A stretch of DNA of 64,000 bases, from the NCBI GenBank assembly GCA_033675265.1, contig JAUJYZ010000372.1, positions 37,501 to 101,500 on the forward strand, given 5' to 3'. The notes beneath the pieces are model-generated. The model worked only from the letters and a program-made list of their open reading frames with translations. It was not told the DNA's origin and searched no databases. Every line of letters begins with the position of its first letter. The first letter of the stretch is position 1. The DNA comes from Actinostola sp. cb2023. Taxonomy: Eukaryota > Cnidaria > Anthozoa > Actiniaria > Actinostolidae. Positions 47,040-60,038 of this stretch are shown piece by piece. The position numbers and the translations under genes are program-made.

Positions 47040-49135
47040 GTTCAAGAAATGCGTGAAGTGCTCATCAAGCAAGTAGTACGTGTCTCCCACGGTGCGCGCT
47101 CTTCAGTCTTGTCAGCTGGCTTGGGGTAGACCTCGTACATTCATTATCGAACGTGAATCACTTTGGGGGTGGCAAGTTTCTGGCGGTTTCATAGTTAGCG
47201 TGGTGATGTAATTGTCGGCATATGTAATCTACCTTGTTCACAAACAGCTTTCTCAGTAAAATTCGTGACATGTCAGTCAAGTTTGGTTCCACTTTTGTAG
47301 TGTAAATACAGAAGCTATTGAATACGTTCCTGTAACCTTTCATATCTGGATTAATCTCTAGACTGAATACCTCAGTACCTAGACGCCCTATAGGCGTTCA
47401 CTCGGGCTACTTGTGCTTAGCCGTTGGGGAAAAATATATACGCTTGGGTTCAAGAGGGGACTGAACAAATTCCACACGTTGTAATTCGCTTAAAGATCCG
47501 GTGCCCTTATGTAAGATAAATTGTCGGTGTGTGACGCAGTTGCTGTAATACATAAACTTGGCATATCGAGATCTACAATCCATTATTGACATTTTCATAA
47601 ACACTGACAGATAATTGTAGCTAATAGAAAAACTGATGGCGTCTGTCTTGTCCTTCGTGATAAACAGTCCTTTGATTTTGTCCGATATCGAGTTCTGCAT
47701 ATCAGGATACCGTATTTACTTATTAAATTTTTCGACACCTTGATGCGGCGCTTATTCGAGGGCGGCGCTTATTTTAAACTACTAAAAACCTTCGCGAATA
47801 AAACACAACTAATCTTATTTTTGTTCAAAAACGATCGATTACAACAGCATAATAATAACATAGTAAATGTTAGTTTAAAATGTCTGTCACTGTCTCCTTC
47901 ACGATCAGAATCAATGAGCATCGTGGCGTAATTCCCGATTCCCCTTATGACGTAGCGATACAACCACTAACAATTCTTATTCTTATTCAAATGTTTGAAC
48001 TCCTATGAGAGTACCAAGGTGTGGGGTGAATTAGAATAACAAAAGAAGCTACGAAAAGGATTCTGGTAGTAGTGGTATCATTACTCAAGTTTTCCAAATA
48101 ACCGCCGCGTTGTTGTTGACGTGTGCGACGCTTATTCGAGGGCGGCTCTTAATAATATTTTTGCTCTCCTGTGGGGTCACTGTTATATATATTTATCTTA
48201 TTTCCGATCATCATCCCCGATTCTTTTATACGGGAGTCCTCCCGCCCGCCCCCCGGTATAGGACCCCCGGTATAGACCCCCCCTGGTTTAGAATGAAGAT
48301 CTCGGCTCCATATGCGTCCAGTGGTACACAATCAGCTTCGCAACTGGTCAAAGAGGGAGAATAAAGGCCGGATCCTAGGCCGTATATGACAGTATCCTGT
48401 GCCACTAAGCTATCGTGTCTTCCGATTATTTTATAGGGTAAATTTATAGCTGGTCTATCTTGTGACGGCCATTGTTATGGACATTTATCAACTAACGTAG
48501 TCCTATGGAAAAACGCTGGGCTTTGACGCCAGTGACCAGGGCACATTTCCTTGTTTAGGCTCGTCCCAAAGGTTTTGGCCAATTGATAACTGAGTGAATA
48601 ATATGGATGTAAAGGTGACAAGGCTGAGAATTTGTATAATTTAAACAAATGAAAATAAATGATTACATCACAAAGTTTCAACGATTATAATACTTATTAA
48701 AATTTAAAAACATCAGAATTATCATCAATCAGTTAAAACGTGCAGTTCTTGTTGTAAATACGCTGAGGTTTTTTTGTGGAAACTGATTTATCTAATTCCA
48801 GCTGCAAGAACAACGTAGGTGATCTCTGATCAAAATCTAAATTCTCCTTGAGATTCTTTGAATTTCAAAGGAGAATTTGGGTTTTGATCACAAATCACTT
48901 ACTCCGTTCTTGCAGGGACCCCTTCAATTGTTTCCAACATCCGAACTGGGACAGACTATGGAATCAGTCTATGGCACAGGAAGCCCAGCGATATTTGGAT
49001 TACCTTCCTTATCGAGTATAGATATTTTATTAAAATGACTATAAGTTTGAAAAACCCCTGGGACTTTAAGGGAACATTCCCCACCCCATTACGTAGCAGC
49101 CACGGAGTAGCCTCTTGAGTTTCCAAAGATGATCA
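47040..49135. other. Intergenic, repeats only
   Basis: Contains an inverted Helentron-like end (CCTAGACGCCCTATAGGCGTTCACTCGGGC, CTAG at 47379-47382), a partial copy of dispersed family 1 (about 48290-48545), an inverted repeat at about 48800-48920 (CTGCAAGAAC and CAAAATCTAAATTCTCCTT with inverses), and a CACAGGAAGCCCAGC motif at 48975. No credible exon. Confidence 0.5.
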
Positions 49136-50669
49136 TCAGATAGCCATCCATCCAAGTAGCACTGTGGATATCATCAGAACGGTGGAAGCAATGATACAAG
49201 TCGAACCGGCAGTTGGAGGTGAAGGTGTAGTTGATTTAACTCCGCTTCCACTTTTGACGCATCCTTTGCAATCCGGTAAATTGCAGACTTTAGCATCGCA
49301 TTTGAAGTTGCAGTATCCCTTTGGACAAGTCATGGTACAGGCCTAAAGAACACAAGTGAACAAATTCCTATTGATAACAGTGTATTATATACACTGAAAG
49401 GACAACCCTGTTTAAATAAAGGTTTATTCATTCATTCATTCATATTAATTGTAAATCTTTGTGTTCCCTTATTTTAATATTACGATTATAACTAGGGTGT
49501 TTTTCCTCAAGACATAGACAAATCTCTCTCTCGTACAGCGTGCACCAACACAAACTTACCTCAACGTCAGATGTACAGCCCATTTCCTTGCAGTTCCCAC
49601 CATCACAATTCAAGTCGCAGGTCTTTGCACTGCACATCATCTGAGTACAGTTTCCTCCAGTACAATGCTGAGTACAGCTCTTCCCTGAGCAGGTAATCTT
49701 GGAGCAGCTTCCATCAACACACTTGCTTTTGCATGCCTTTGCTTTGCAGTCCATAGTGCAGGAGCCTTCAGCACGGGAACAGGCCTGGTCACATGTCTCG
49801 GTCTCAGGATTCGCGCAACTCAGGTCGCAGCCCTTTCCAGTGCACGAGGTGTCGCAGTCGCCGGAAGAGTGACATATCGCTTTGCAACGTCCTTTGCAGT
49901 TCTGTGTGCAAACATTGGATGACTTTTTGCATTCCAGATTGCAGTCTTCACCACTACAAGTTTGGCGGCAGTTTCCCGATGAGCAGACGACTTCATTGCA
50001 GCCTTGAGCGCATATCTGGGTACAGTTTTGCCCACTTTTGCATGCCATTGAAGGGCAGTTCCCGTGAGAACAAGTACTCTCACAAATGTTTGCGTCGCAC
50101 TCGAACGAGCAGCCGCCTTTGTTGCAGCCTTGCGAGCATTCAGCTGTTTGTGAGTTGGGGCATCGCATTTTGCAGCCCCCACTCTGGCACTCTTGGTTGC
50201 ACGATCCAGTCGACATGCAGTGAATGTCTTCACATGCACGTCCTGAGCATGTCTGATCGGCATTCACACCACTTGCAGTGAGCTTGCATCCACCCGTTTC
50301 GCAATGTTGGCTGCATTTCTTGGAGTGGCATTCAACCATGCTGCAATTGTTGTAGCAGGACTGCATGCACGATTCGCTGCTCTTGCAATCCAGCATAGCG
50401 CATCTACCAGACATGCATCGCTGATTGCATTCCTTTGCATCGGCACATCGAAGTAACGGGCATGGAGGGGTGTTTGGTATGTTGGTACACAGCTGATCAC
50501 ATACGTCATGGTTACTGATGTTACTTCCACATGTAAAGGAACAATTTCCGCTCAGGCAAACTTGCAATGTGGTGTTGTTAAGGACTTGTTCACATTGGCC
50601 GACTGCAGCCTCACTACCACGAGGAACCAGTAGTGCCACCAGCACTAGACAAGATAAGCCCAGAACCAT
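49136..50669 (-). CDS. Secreted cysteine-repeat protein with GPI-type C-terminus
   Basis: Two exons: 50669-49560 (370 codons, donor GAG/GTAAGT) and 49342-49136 (68 codons plus TGA, acceptor TTCTTTAG), joined in phase 0 to 438 aa. Residues 1-21 are a signal peptide (MVLGLSCLVLVALLVPRGSEA). The body is built from many short Cys motifs, roughly every 10-11 residues, such as CSSGNCRQTC, CSGEDCNLEC and CTGGNCTQMMC, with frequent N-x-S/T sites. Exon 2 adds CNFKCDAKVCNLPDCKGC, then a Ser/Thr/Pro spacer and a hydrophobic end (CIIASTVLMISTVLLGWMAI) with no charged tail, as expected for a GPI-attachment signal. I do not recognise a named family; a repetitive disulphide-rich surface protein is as far as the sequence goes. 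Read-through past the donor would give a shorter, unanchored form. Confidence 0.8.
49404..49442 (+). repeat. LINE/SINE-like 3' tail in intron
   Basis: CCTGTTTAAATAAAGGTTT followed by an ATTC repeat, related to the minus-strand tail at 16466-16512. It is inside the intron of the cysteine-repeat gene. Confidence 0.4.
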
Positions 50670-50735
50670 CTCATGAAAGAATCAAATAACTACAGTTATC
50701 GACTGAGTAGAATGGAAAAAACACACACAATAAAG

Positions 50736-50745
50736 CATATATATA
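50736..50745 (-). promoter_or_regulatory. TATA-like element of cysteine-repeat gene
   Basis: On the minus strand TATATATATG lies about 67 bp upstream of the ATG at 50669. The region is generally TA-rich, so the assignment is tentative. Confidence 0.4.
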
Positions 50746-50984
50746 TTCATATATATTAATTTTTCATATATTTTTTCATATTGGGATGGAATTCACCAGG
50801 GGTACGTTGGGTATACTAGGTTATATTCTTATTGGGTGGGACGTGGTGTACTGTATTGTGAAGGGGACTTTGTGTCCTATTATACAACACCTGCCCTATG
50901 GGCGAATCTTGAAAATAAAAATAAATTCTTATTATGCACTGGAACTAAGTGCATTAGTGGTATTAGTATTTGCCAAATAATTTT

Positions 50985-51090
50985 CGATTTCTACATATTC
51001 TCACGATGTTGTGTATTCGCCTCGGGCTTAGTGGACTTACATAGTGGCTCGACTTCGTCTCGGTATCCACTAAGCCGGAGGCGAATAATA
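50985..51090. repeat. Short palindrome
   Basis: GTATTCGCCTCGGGCTTAGT and inverse ACTAAGCCGGAGGCGAATA are separated by about 40 bp containing TGGCTCGACTTCGTCTCGG. Probably part of a foldback element. Confidence 0.55.
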
Positions 51091-51206
51091 TTGTTTTAAG
51101 CGATAGTTTACCCGCCATCTTGTCAGGCACACAAATGAATAGCGCTCTGATTGGCTACTCAATCTCGGAATATCTTGGCTATTTATATAGGCACACAGAT
51201 TTTATT

Positions 51207-51516
51207 AGCCACTTTAGAAACGAGTGGAGGACTGGGAACGAGTTTTTAGAATTAATCTAATTTAAAAATGAAGAAGTTTGATAGGGTTTGGAGAAGCAGC
51301 AACTGAACTGCAGACATTTAAAAACTGCAAAAATTACAAAGAAATGTATGATTACTCGGGACAAGCGTTAAATTACTCGTTCAATATCTAGCAAAACCTT
51401 TTGAAACTTTGTAATAATGTAATGTAATTCTGATATGCTCTTTCTTGTGATTTTTTAATTAGATTAATTCTCAAAACTCGTTCCCAGTCCTTCACTCGTT
51501 TCTAAAGTGGCTAATT
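51207..51516. mobile_element. MITE with AGCCACTTTAGAAACGAGTG ends
   Basis: Arms of about 60 bp are inverted copies, including ACTGGGAACGAGTTTT and inverse, and TTAGAATTAATCTAATT with its mirror. About 310 bp, non-coding. Confidence 0.7.
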
Positions 51517-51625
51517 ATATCGTTATATTGCATTATCTTATTGTATATATTGTAAATTTATCTTATAGTCATAGTTCTGTAAATATCATGATATCCACCA
51601 CTACTCACCTCCACTTCGGGGAATA

Positions 51626-52454
51626 ATTACTCGTGCCCCCAGGCCGAAGGCTGTTTTTTTTGTTAGTGGTTGTTATAAAATGGAAGATGGAGACATGAAG
51701 TCTGACCACAAGAGAGATTACAAATCACAAACCAATCAGGAGGCACCGGAGGTCAAGCAGGGGCAAGTTCAGTTGTCAGTTGTCAGAATCAATCACGCAA
51801 AGATATCTAGCTGACTACATGTAGTTCTCCAAATCTAAGTATGTTTTCTCGATGTTGGTCGTTTATACAAATTCTGAGCTGGCCCGGCGGTATTATGTTG
51901 TCGAGTGCGGGGCGATTCCAAATTCTGTATGTTCGCTACCGAGTCACCCAACAAGTAACCAAACACTGATTTGATCCGACAATAATCGTTATCTCAGCTG
52001 ATCTAAACATTGAGAAATGTTTTTAGTCGTGAATACAGCTATGATGACTAAGCACAATCTGCAATCGAGTATGACTGTGAACGGGAATGATAAACACTAA
52101 AGCAACTCTTGCTAGACAGGTTTTACACATCTCGTAATTTGAGGGACGGTATATTCCCGGCCTATCTAATCAACGAGCTAATTCTGAATGGCTTGAGTTT
52201 CCTTGCCAGGATTGTCCTTTTTCCAAAAATACCTTTATAAAGTGGTTCAAAGAAAATTGTCTGGGGTGAGAATGAAAACGAGCCAGTGTCTCGACGGTCA
52301 GTTCAGTTCGTTCCTGATCTCTTCGTTCTTCACAGCTCAGTCCCTCATCGAATGGAAGGTGGAGGCCCATATAAAGTATACTTCTTTCATGCTACAATGC
52401 ATCCCAGTGCTCAATCGCACCAGGGCACGAGTGAACGCTTATTAAAGCGTCTAG
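51626..52454 (+). mobile_element. Compact Helentron-like element, about 0.83 kb
   Basis: The left end carries ACTCGTGCCC (51629-51638); the right carries its inverse GGGCACGAGT (52423-52432), then the hairpin ACGCTTATTAAAGCGT and the end CTAG (52451-52454), followed by TT. Subterminal inverted repeats plus a terminal hairpin and CTAG are reported for Helentron/Helitron-type elements. The interior matches 14798-14930 and the last 65 bp match 32298-32365 (inverted). No Rep/helicase ORF, so non-autonomous. Confidence 0.6.
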
Positions 52455-53972
52455 TTGTTAATTAGCCCGATAGAGAACCAATCAGATTGCACGATATATG
52501 TAGGTCCATATTATAACATTTGCATATAAAATATTGGCATTACACCCCTATCTTCCCACACCAGCCACCTCTCTAAACCAGCCACCTGGAGACAACATTT
52601 ATGTTACGCTGTGGAGAGGTGGTGGGGACTGTCACACATTCCTTTGTCTCTTGTGATGCGTCGCGTGACATCGATCCACTTTGCAGGAAAACGAGTTTCG
52701 CGACTATTCTGGTTGTATCACTAGTATCATACCATAGTATCGTACCCTAGTATCGTACCCAAGCGTGCCACATTATCTGAGATCGAGAGTTAAGTGTTGT
52801 ATAAATTAATTTACATAAAGTTGTTTGCGTGTTTCGATGTGTCACGAAAGCGTTACCTCGGTGTAATTACCGATTTATCCAACTAATCTCAAGGTGTTAA
52901 CTGCAATAAATGATGCCCAGAAAAGAGAAACTTTGCGAAAACCATGGAGCTCATCAGAAGCGCTTATAACATTTCCTAACAACGTTAAGCGAGTTTGAAG
53001 ATGATTCCTTGAATAATATGCAAAACTTTGACTCACGGCCATTTTAATAGTATTTTGAAGACCTTGGCAGTACACACAGCGATTATAAAAATAGTAATAT
53101 TTAATAATATTTAGTATATTTCAGTCATTAAAATGCATCAAAATAGTGTGATTTTGGGTACAATATAAGGGAAAGTTTCTTATGCCACGGTTGATGAGCA
53201 CTGAGAATGTTACCAATTTATATCAGATATGTTTATTACTCTAATGAATCAACCTTGGGGTAGATGGATGTATGGTCCGTTCCAACTATTTATAGTAGCA
53301 GTAAGTCACTAATTGCTTAGCCAGTTGACTTTAATAGATTGGCAACATAGTATTTTCATGATACACTTATCAAGTATTGAACCATCGGGCTTCTTGGTGC
53401 CAGGGGTTAGGCGTTTCTTTGCAACTGAATCTCGATTTGGGGTTTATTTTTACATCGATAAATGTTTACATCAGTGTTGTGTAGTTACATCTATCGAGTT
53501 AGTTGATGATAGCTCGGCGAACCACAACTCACTTTGTTGTTCTTTTCAAACTCATCAAACATATCTCAAATGTCTCACAAACACCTCTAACTTAAATTCA
53601 AATATCGTATTTGAACTTACCTTTGGTTAATCTTAGACTCTGTTTGCGGAAATCAGGAGTGTTAACGACGCGATCGAGTTTAAATGAAAACTAATTAGAA
53701 CGATGTTTTCGTGTCACGAATGCTACTTTTTGATTGGCTGCATTGTCAAGACAAGGCCATCCTCCTCTCTACCCCTAGTGGGGACTACAATGGGGACAAA
53801 GAGGCCACAAGTCAACACAATACATGTATATCATAAACATACTTTATATATCAGAAAGTATGATTAGCATGACATTTAAATTCAAATTTCATGACAAAAA
53901 AATAAGTGTTTGGTTTCCTCATTAGATGTTTTAATAACAGTTGATTGACATGAAAAAAACGTTTTACATTTT
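52455..53972. other. Intergenic, no gene recognised
   Basis: Two ORFs (minus 53075-52875, plus 53313-53630) have no recognised motif or splice context. A CTAGTATCGTACC-type short repeat occurs at about 52722-52760. Confidence 0.4.
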
Positions 53973-56900
53973 CTAAAAGAAGTCAGCCATTCCCTCTTCA
54001 AGGAATCGTTTATAAATACTCATAAACTTAGCTACAAATGCTTCCAAGTGGTAGATGGCTTTGTTTCCCAGTAGTACCCTGTGTTCATAGTATGCTGCTA
54101 AGTTGGTTACTTCTGCTTTCAGTGAACCATCACAATTGGTGACAAGTTCTGAGATCAGGCCCTGTAGGAAGACAATATTCAACATCAGGACATTGTATTA
54201 CAACCTTGTGTGAGAGTGAGAGTGAGAGTGAGAGTGAAAGTGAGAGAGAGAGAGAATAGAGAAGATAAAAATGTCAAACAAATGATAAATAATATATTAT
54301 TGATAGGCACCTGCACATGTTTTGTGAATCAGTGTTTATTGTAATTATCATATCATTAATAATTCATGTGGAAAACACAATTGCCCTATACATTTATGTA
54401 TATCATCATGACGTCATGGCTTGTTTATGAGGGGGTCAGAATTGTGAAATTTGAACTACAGTAAATCTGCTCTGCTGAGGTTCGCTTGATTTCACATTGG
54501 CTAGTTTCCAGATAATATGTTCATCGATGCTTTTCCCACAATATTTACTGTGTTTGGTGACTTTTATTGCTTTCAAACCGTCTGTAAAATACTCTTATTT
54601 GGGAAATCCTTTGTGTTGTTGGTGTTTGGTTCCCCTCTTGCAACCATGATCCTTAGCGTTTAAACAATAGATTGCTTTGATGTGACATCATAATGACATA
54701 GGGCAATTGAAATCATAACTGTAGCAGAGCTTTTAATATTTGGATACAATATCATGCATCTTCTCGACAAAACTTACTGGTATCTTGAAAATTATATTCA
54801 AATATGATTTTATACATCTGTGGGTATGATATAAGGTATGATATAAGTCATCACTAAAATGTGGATCATGAGGGGGGGCTGCTCGCCATTTGGCAAACTT
54901 TATCATCTGGAAAATAAATTCTCCCCCCCCCCACCCTCCTACATTAATAATGACCGGTCCCTAAGTATATGGCTGCTCATATTGTAATAATCTATCACTT
55001 ACAGGTATCATAACAATTTTGTAGTTTTACTCCGAAGAATGATTAATGTCCAAAGCGTCAGTAAATTTAGTGCTATTTTACACAGTGTTAAAGTTTCTAT
55101 TCTGCACACTTGTTGATTGTTATTACACCGATGCAGTCTCTACTAGTTTAACCACTAGTGCCTATTGCTGGCTTTCAATCAGCTGTTAAAACTCCTTGAA
55201 TCTCATTATTTGACGGGCAAACACTGCCCTCCATGTGCTATCAAGCAGAGAGTATTCTATTGAAAAGGTGCAATTCAGCTGATGAAAATTCCTCACGAGA
55301 CCAGAAATAACGTCTAATGAAATCAAGCAATTACTTATCATAACCCTAAGTCCATAATGAATCTCTTTGAAGTGTTTTCACAAGTAGAGAGGTTCATGCA
55401 GAAGTTGTATAATAAAGTAGGAGTTGACACTGGCGGCAGGTTTTTATAAATACTGTCTTTGCATGTGGTCAATTAATTGAATAATTTCATTACATTAATT
55501 CCTACCTTGAGAATAATGTCGGGTGGTATGCAGTGGATAAGTAGTTCATACAGACGAGCTCTTATTTCTAGTAGTCTAGTATGAAATAAAAACCAAATAC
55601 TTCAAGATAAACAAATTAATAAGCACAAAACAAACAAGCAAGTAAGGAAGCAAGTAAGGAAGACAAAAAAGGAGAGGAGAGGAGTGAAGAGGGGAGGGGA
55701 GGGAAAAGAGGGGAGGGAAGAGAGGGGAGGGAAGAGAGGGGAGGGAAGAGAGGGGAGGGGAGGGGAGGGAAGAAGAGGGAAGAGGAGGGAAGAAGAGGGA
55801 AGAAGAGGGAAGAGGAGTTAAGAGAGGGGAGGGGAGGGAAGAGAGGGGAGGGAAGAGAGGGGAGGGGAGGGAAGAAAGGGGAGGGGAGGTAAGAGGAGGT
55901 AAGAGAGGGGAGATGAGGGAAGAGAGGGGAGGGGGGGGGGGGAAAGGAGGGGAGAGGGGAAGGGGAAGGGTTTACAAAAGTCATCACACAAATTCAGTTT
56001 CTGTATGTATATTTAAAAGCCCTGCTGCAATATGCAATATGAATGGCTAGTGAGATTAAATCTCCTACACTGTGAGTGTGGATATCAAAATTACACAGCC
56101 TTGCAGCAGGGTCACCCTTCCTTGACAGCCCATTCTGATGCAATCCATGGGTAGCAGAACTTTACCTTTTAGGAGTTTGTACTTCTACAATTTGTTGAGC
56201 TGTTTCCCTAAGATAGATTTCCCAATCAGCCTCTTGTATATCTTGGTCTACAGTAAACGGATACCTGACACAAGAACAGTTTGAAATGAAATGCTGCCGA
56301 TTCCCTTCTGGACATCATTGGAGCAACCCTTACTAGCTGGTGCCCACTTTGGAAAGAGGAAATTAATAGTAAAATAGTGTTACAGGGACCAGACAAAGAT
56401 GTCTGATAATAAAGCTGTGGTCCTCAGAGTAATTCATAGTAAAATAGTGCTACAGGGACCAGACAAAGATGTCTGATAATAAAGCTGTGGTCCTCAGAGT
56501 AATTCATAGTAAAATAGTGCTACAGGGACCAGACAAAGGTGTCTGATAATAAAGCTGTGGTCCTCAGAGTAATTCATAGTAAAATAGTGCTACAGGGACA
56601 AGACAAAGATGTCTGATAATAAAGCTGTGGTCCTCAGAGTAATTCATAGTAAAATAGTGCTACAGGGACCAGACAAAGGTGTCTGATAATAAAGCTGTGG
56701 TCCTCAGAGTAATTCATAGTAAAATAGTGCTACAGGGACCAGACAAAGGTGCCTGATAATAAAGCTGTGGTCCTCAGAGTAACTCATAGTAAAATAGTAC
56801 TACAGGGACCAGACAAAGGTGTCTGATAAGAGTAAACTGGCAACAGATGTATAGGTTGGATATTGATATCATTTAAAAAATTTAAAATTCCTTATCCAGT

Positions 56901-59900
56901 GGATACCACTAATAATCCACTCTCTGAAGAACCAGGACCTGGTGGATATCTATCAGTATTGCATTAAAATAATACTTCAATACTTCAACTTTATACTTAC
57001 TGCTGGACTCGGCAAGCTTCACACATCAAAAGTGCTTTCCTCAAATTTCTTCCTGATTTCTCTGCTACTCGTTTTGCTAACTCTGAGGGTAGTGACAAAC
57101 CTTCTTTCTTGCATACAAAATGAAGAATCTGGCTGATCTGGTGTTACAACACATTCAACAAAAACAATAATCAATACAAAGACAGACATAAGACAGACAT
57201 GCATACATCAGAAGCACCACATGTACAACAAAGTCAGTCACCTGCATAGCACAACCATTACTCTTGGGTTAACTATGACTGAAAATCCCTCGAGATATAA
57301 ATAAATGACAGATGCAGCCAGGACATTTTCACAGTCACATGCACAAAATCTAATCCAAATACAACATACTGTATTTCCTTGATTAAGCACCCACCCTCGA
57401 TTAAGCGCCCCCTCTTTAAGCACCCCCCTTGCCCACAAAATTTGAAATATGCTCAAGACAAAGTAGCCGTATACTCAATGATTTTTTTAGATCTGTACCA
57501 TCATACAATGACAAAAGTAGCTGCCGGAGGAACAGTAAATAACCACCGGAGCTCTGGCGGTAACCAGCTTCTATTGAAACCCCTGACATTGTAGTTTGCA
57601 ATTAAACTCTAGACATCTAGATGCCTTTGGCACATTTGATGTTTAAGATCGACAGAAGTTTACTACAAACTTACCAGTCACAACTTTCTTCTCATGTACT
57701 GTAGTAATCCAAATAGTGCAAAATATTACAAGAACATGTTTATGATTTATATATGTGAATCATCTTACCTCATCAACAGATGGAGCAGCCACACGAATAC
57801 CAAGACAACGACTGCGAATTGCAGGAATTACTTTACTAGTTGAATTGCAACACAAAATGAGCCTGCACGTTAATGTGTACTTTTCCATTGTGCGACGTAA
57901 AGCATGTTGTGCATCTTTGGTTAAACGATCAACTTCAGTAAGAACCACAACTGTTGAGCATTCACAATATAATTTATTACAGTGGAACCCGGCCTAACGG
58001 ACACCCGGTCCCGGCCAAAACTCATACAAATGTTTATAAAATACATGTATACCCATTTAATACGGACACTGGATTATACGGACAACGGACACTTTTTCCT
58101 GTCCCAATATGCCCATTTTCATTACAAAGTCTACCCGGTTAATACAGACACTTAGTTTTCTCAAAACAACGACAAGGTGTAAATTGATCCCTTTTTAATT
58201 AAAATTAAGCACGTTCTGTGCTTTCTCACGTTCAACTTGTAAACTGATCGCTAATTACGTGCATTTATAGTTTCCTCACTAAAAATAAACAGATCACCAG
58301 TGTCATGCAGTCATTGTTTCCACTAAAAATGTAAGTGGCGTAAATTGACCCGCCCGGTTTATACGGACACCCGGTTAATAAGGACACTCCGTCTCGTGCT
58401 GATGGTGTCCGTATATATTAACCGGGTTCCACTGTACTTTCAAAAGTTCTTTTTGGTAGATAAATATCATAATAATGAGCTATGTGTACATACCTTTGAA
58501 GTCCTTCTGAAGTGACGAGTCCAGTTGATGCGATTGTGCCATGCTCTTTAGTAACTCTTGAATGACGACACGATCGCTTATTCCAACATCACTAAATTCA
58601 GCAAAACAAGCATAAATAATGAAGGTCATTGTCATCTTATTTCATATTGGCAACAATGATGCACTTTATGGGTGGTACCTTGGATTCACTTCAATGTGGT
58701 AAGTACTTCCAATGGTGGATATTTCTACTTTTTTCTTTGATGGTGTCTAAAATAGTAATCAGTGTACACGTGTGTAAATATAGGCTTAGAACTATAATAT
58801 AAATCTAACAGATTTACTTGCTGACTGAAAGTGGTGCTACATTGTAGTTACATGTACATGTACAGTGAGTCAACTTTCTCTAAGCCAGACACCAAACTGT
58901 TGCTGTCCAACGCTTGCCTTCTATGCATCTGGCTTTACATCTCTTTTACTCTATTCATTCCAGTTTGAGAAATGTCCAACTTGTCTCGGTGTCAGTCTTA
59001 GGTGTGTCCATCATAGTGAGGTGTCAGTCTTAGAGGTGTCTGTCATAGAGAAGTATCAGTCTTAGGGAGTTGTCCGTGGCGTCGCAGAGAGGTAGATGTT
59101 GGTCGTAGAGAGGTGTTGGTCTTATACAGGTGTCAGTCTTAGAGAGGTGTCTTAGAGAGGTGTCAGTCTTAGAGAGGTGTCTGTCTAGAGAGGTGTCCGT
59201 CATAGGGAGGTGTCCGTCATAGGGAGGTGTCTGTCTTAGAAGTGCCCATCATAGGGAGGTGTCCATCTTAGAGGTGTCCATCTTAGAGAGGTGTCTTAGA
59301 GGTGTCTGCCTGAGAGAGGTGTCCATCTTAGAGGTGTCCATCTTAGAAATGGTGACTGTCTTAGAGAGGTGTCTGCCTAGAGAGAGTTTTACATTACATG
59401 TAGTAATATGATTGTAACTTCCTTACTGTGAATGTATGCTGTTCAATTCTTAGTTTCTCAACACCAGACCCATATAGTTCCCTTAGAATGCACATTATCC
59501 TTGTCTTCTTGCCAGCCCCTGATGGACCATATACCAGCAGATGTGGGAAGTCCCCACTGTGGACCTATAAAGTACAAATGTACACGTACAAGACGTACAA
59601 CATAATGTTAGTGATTAGGGCCTAGTGATTATACTATAAATAAGGGCAGTGAGATAAACAAACCTTGTTTATAAATGAAATAAAAATACCACACAATGCA
59701 AGCGGGCAGCTTTAAATCTCTATTCTAAATGTGGTAAACGAAAACGATGCTGTGCATTTTTTTATAATTTGCAACCTGGAAAAGCTCAAAAGCAAAGGAA
59801 TCTTTCGTTTTCCCGTGAGACTGAGACAGTGAGACTGAGACAGTGAGACTGAGAGGCAAAACCAAAATTTCAAGTTTTCGAGTCAAACTAAACAGTGTAT

Positions 59901-60000
59901 GTTCATCACTTACCAATTTCTTGAGATGCGAAGCTAAATCTTTATGGTAGTCGAGCTTAGACAGTGAAGTAGGTCGGTATTTATCCACCCAAAGACTCAT
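53973..60000 (-). CDS. RFC3: Replication factor C subunit 3 (clamp-loader ATPase subunit), nine exons
   Basis: Nuclear clamp-loader subunit that helps load PCNA at primer-template junctions. Exons: 60000-59914, 59564-59427, 58746-58679, 58591-58494, 57950-57769, 57137-57001, 56264-56166, 55575-55506, 54161-53973. Phases are consistent throughout, giving 355 aa, close to the usual ~356. Start [19 protein letters not shown] is the canonical N-terminus. Walker [10 protein letters not shown] is at residues 42-50, Walker B-like VVLTEVD at 132-138, and the SRC sensor/arginine-finger motif at 177-179. C-terminal collar segments include [28 protein letters not shown] sites are seen at every junction. 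Introns hold a 70-bp minisatellite, a purine tract, a pogo/Tigger-like MITE and a degenerate GGTGTC repeat, yet the coding sequence is intact. An in-frame ATG nine codons upstream (60024) is unlikely to be used, given conservation from MSLW. Confidence 0.96.
54209..54256 (+). repeat. (GAGAGT/GA)n simple repeat in RFC3 last intron
   Basis: GTGAGAGTGAGAGTGAGAGT-type units decay into GAGAGA. Confidence 0.8.
55665..55975 (+). repeat. Homopurine tract (GGGAGGGAAGAGA)n in RFC3 intron
   Basis: About 310 bp of almost pure G/A with repeated GGGAGGGAAGAGAGG and GGAAGAAGAGG blocks and a GGGGGGGGGGGG run at 55930-55942. It lies in the intron between exons 7 and 8. The minus-strand ORF of Ser/Pro/Leu is a shadow. 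Confidence 0.9.
56365..56830 (+). repeat. 70-bp minisatellite in RFC3 intron
   Basis: About 6.5 units, each with AGTAAAATAGTGCTACAGGG, ACCAGACAAAGATGTCTGAT and AATAAAGCTGTGGTCCTCAG. Few substitutions. It lies between exons 6 and 7. Confidence 0.95.
57980..58434. mobile_element. pogo/Tigger-like MITE with TA target duplication
   Basis: Ends CAGTGGAACCCGG and inverse CCGGGTTCCACTG, with TA directly outside both ends (57978-57979, 58435-58436). The interior repeats CGGACAC and CCGGTTAATACGGACA-type motifs. About 455 bp, in the RFC3 intron between exons 4 and 5. CAGTGGAACC ends and TA duplication are typical of Tigger-type MITEs. Confidence 0.75.
58975..59390 (+). repeat. Degenerate GAGGTGTC(C/T)GTCTTA minisatellite in RFC3 intron
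   Basis: Roughly 18-20-bp units of AGAGAGGTGTC plus (A/C/T)GTCTT or CATCTT, highly variable, filling much of the intron between exons 2 and 3. Confidence 0.75.
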
Positions 60001-60038
60001 TTTTGTAGACAACCACGAAATCAATGTCGACAGTCGAG

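Noticed and set aside
52875..53630. ORFs on both strands upstream of RFC3
   Set aside because: Short, with no recognised motifs and no promoter or splice context. Treated as chance.
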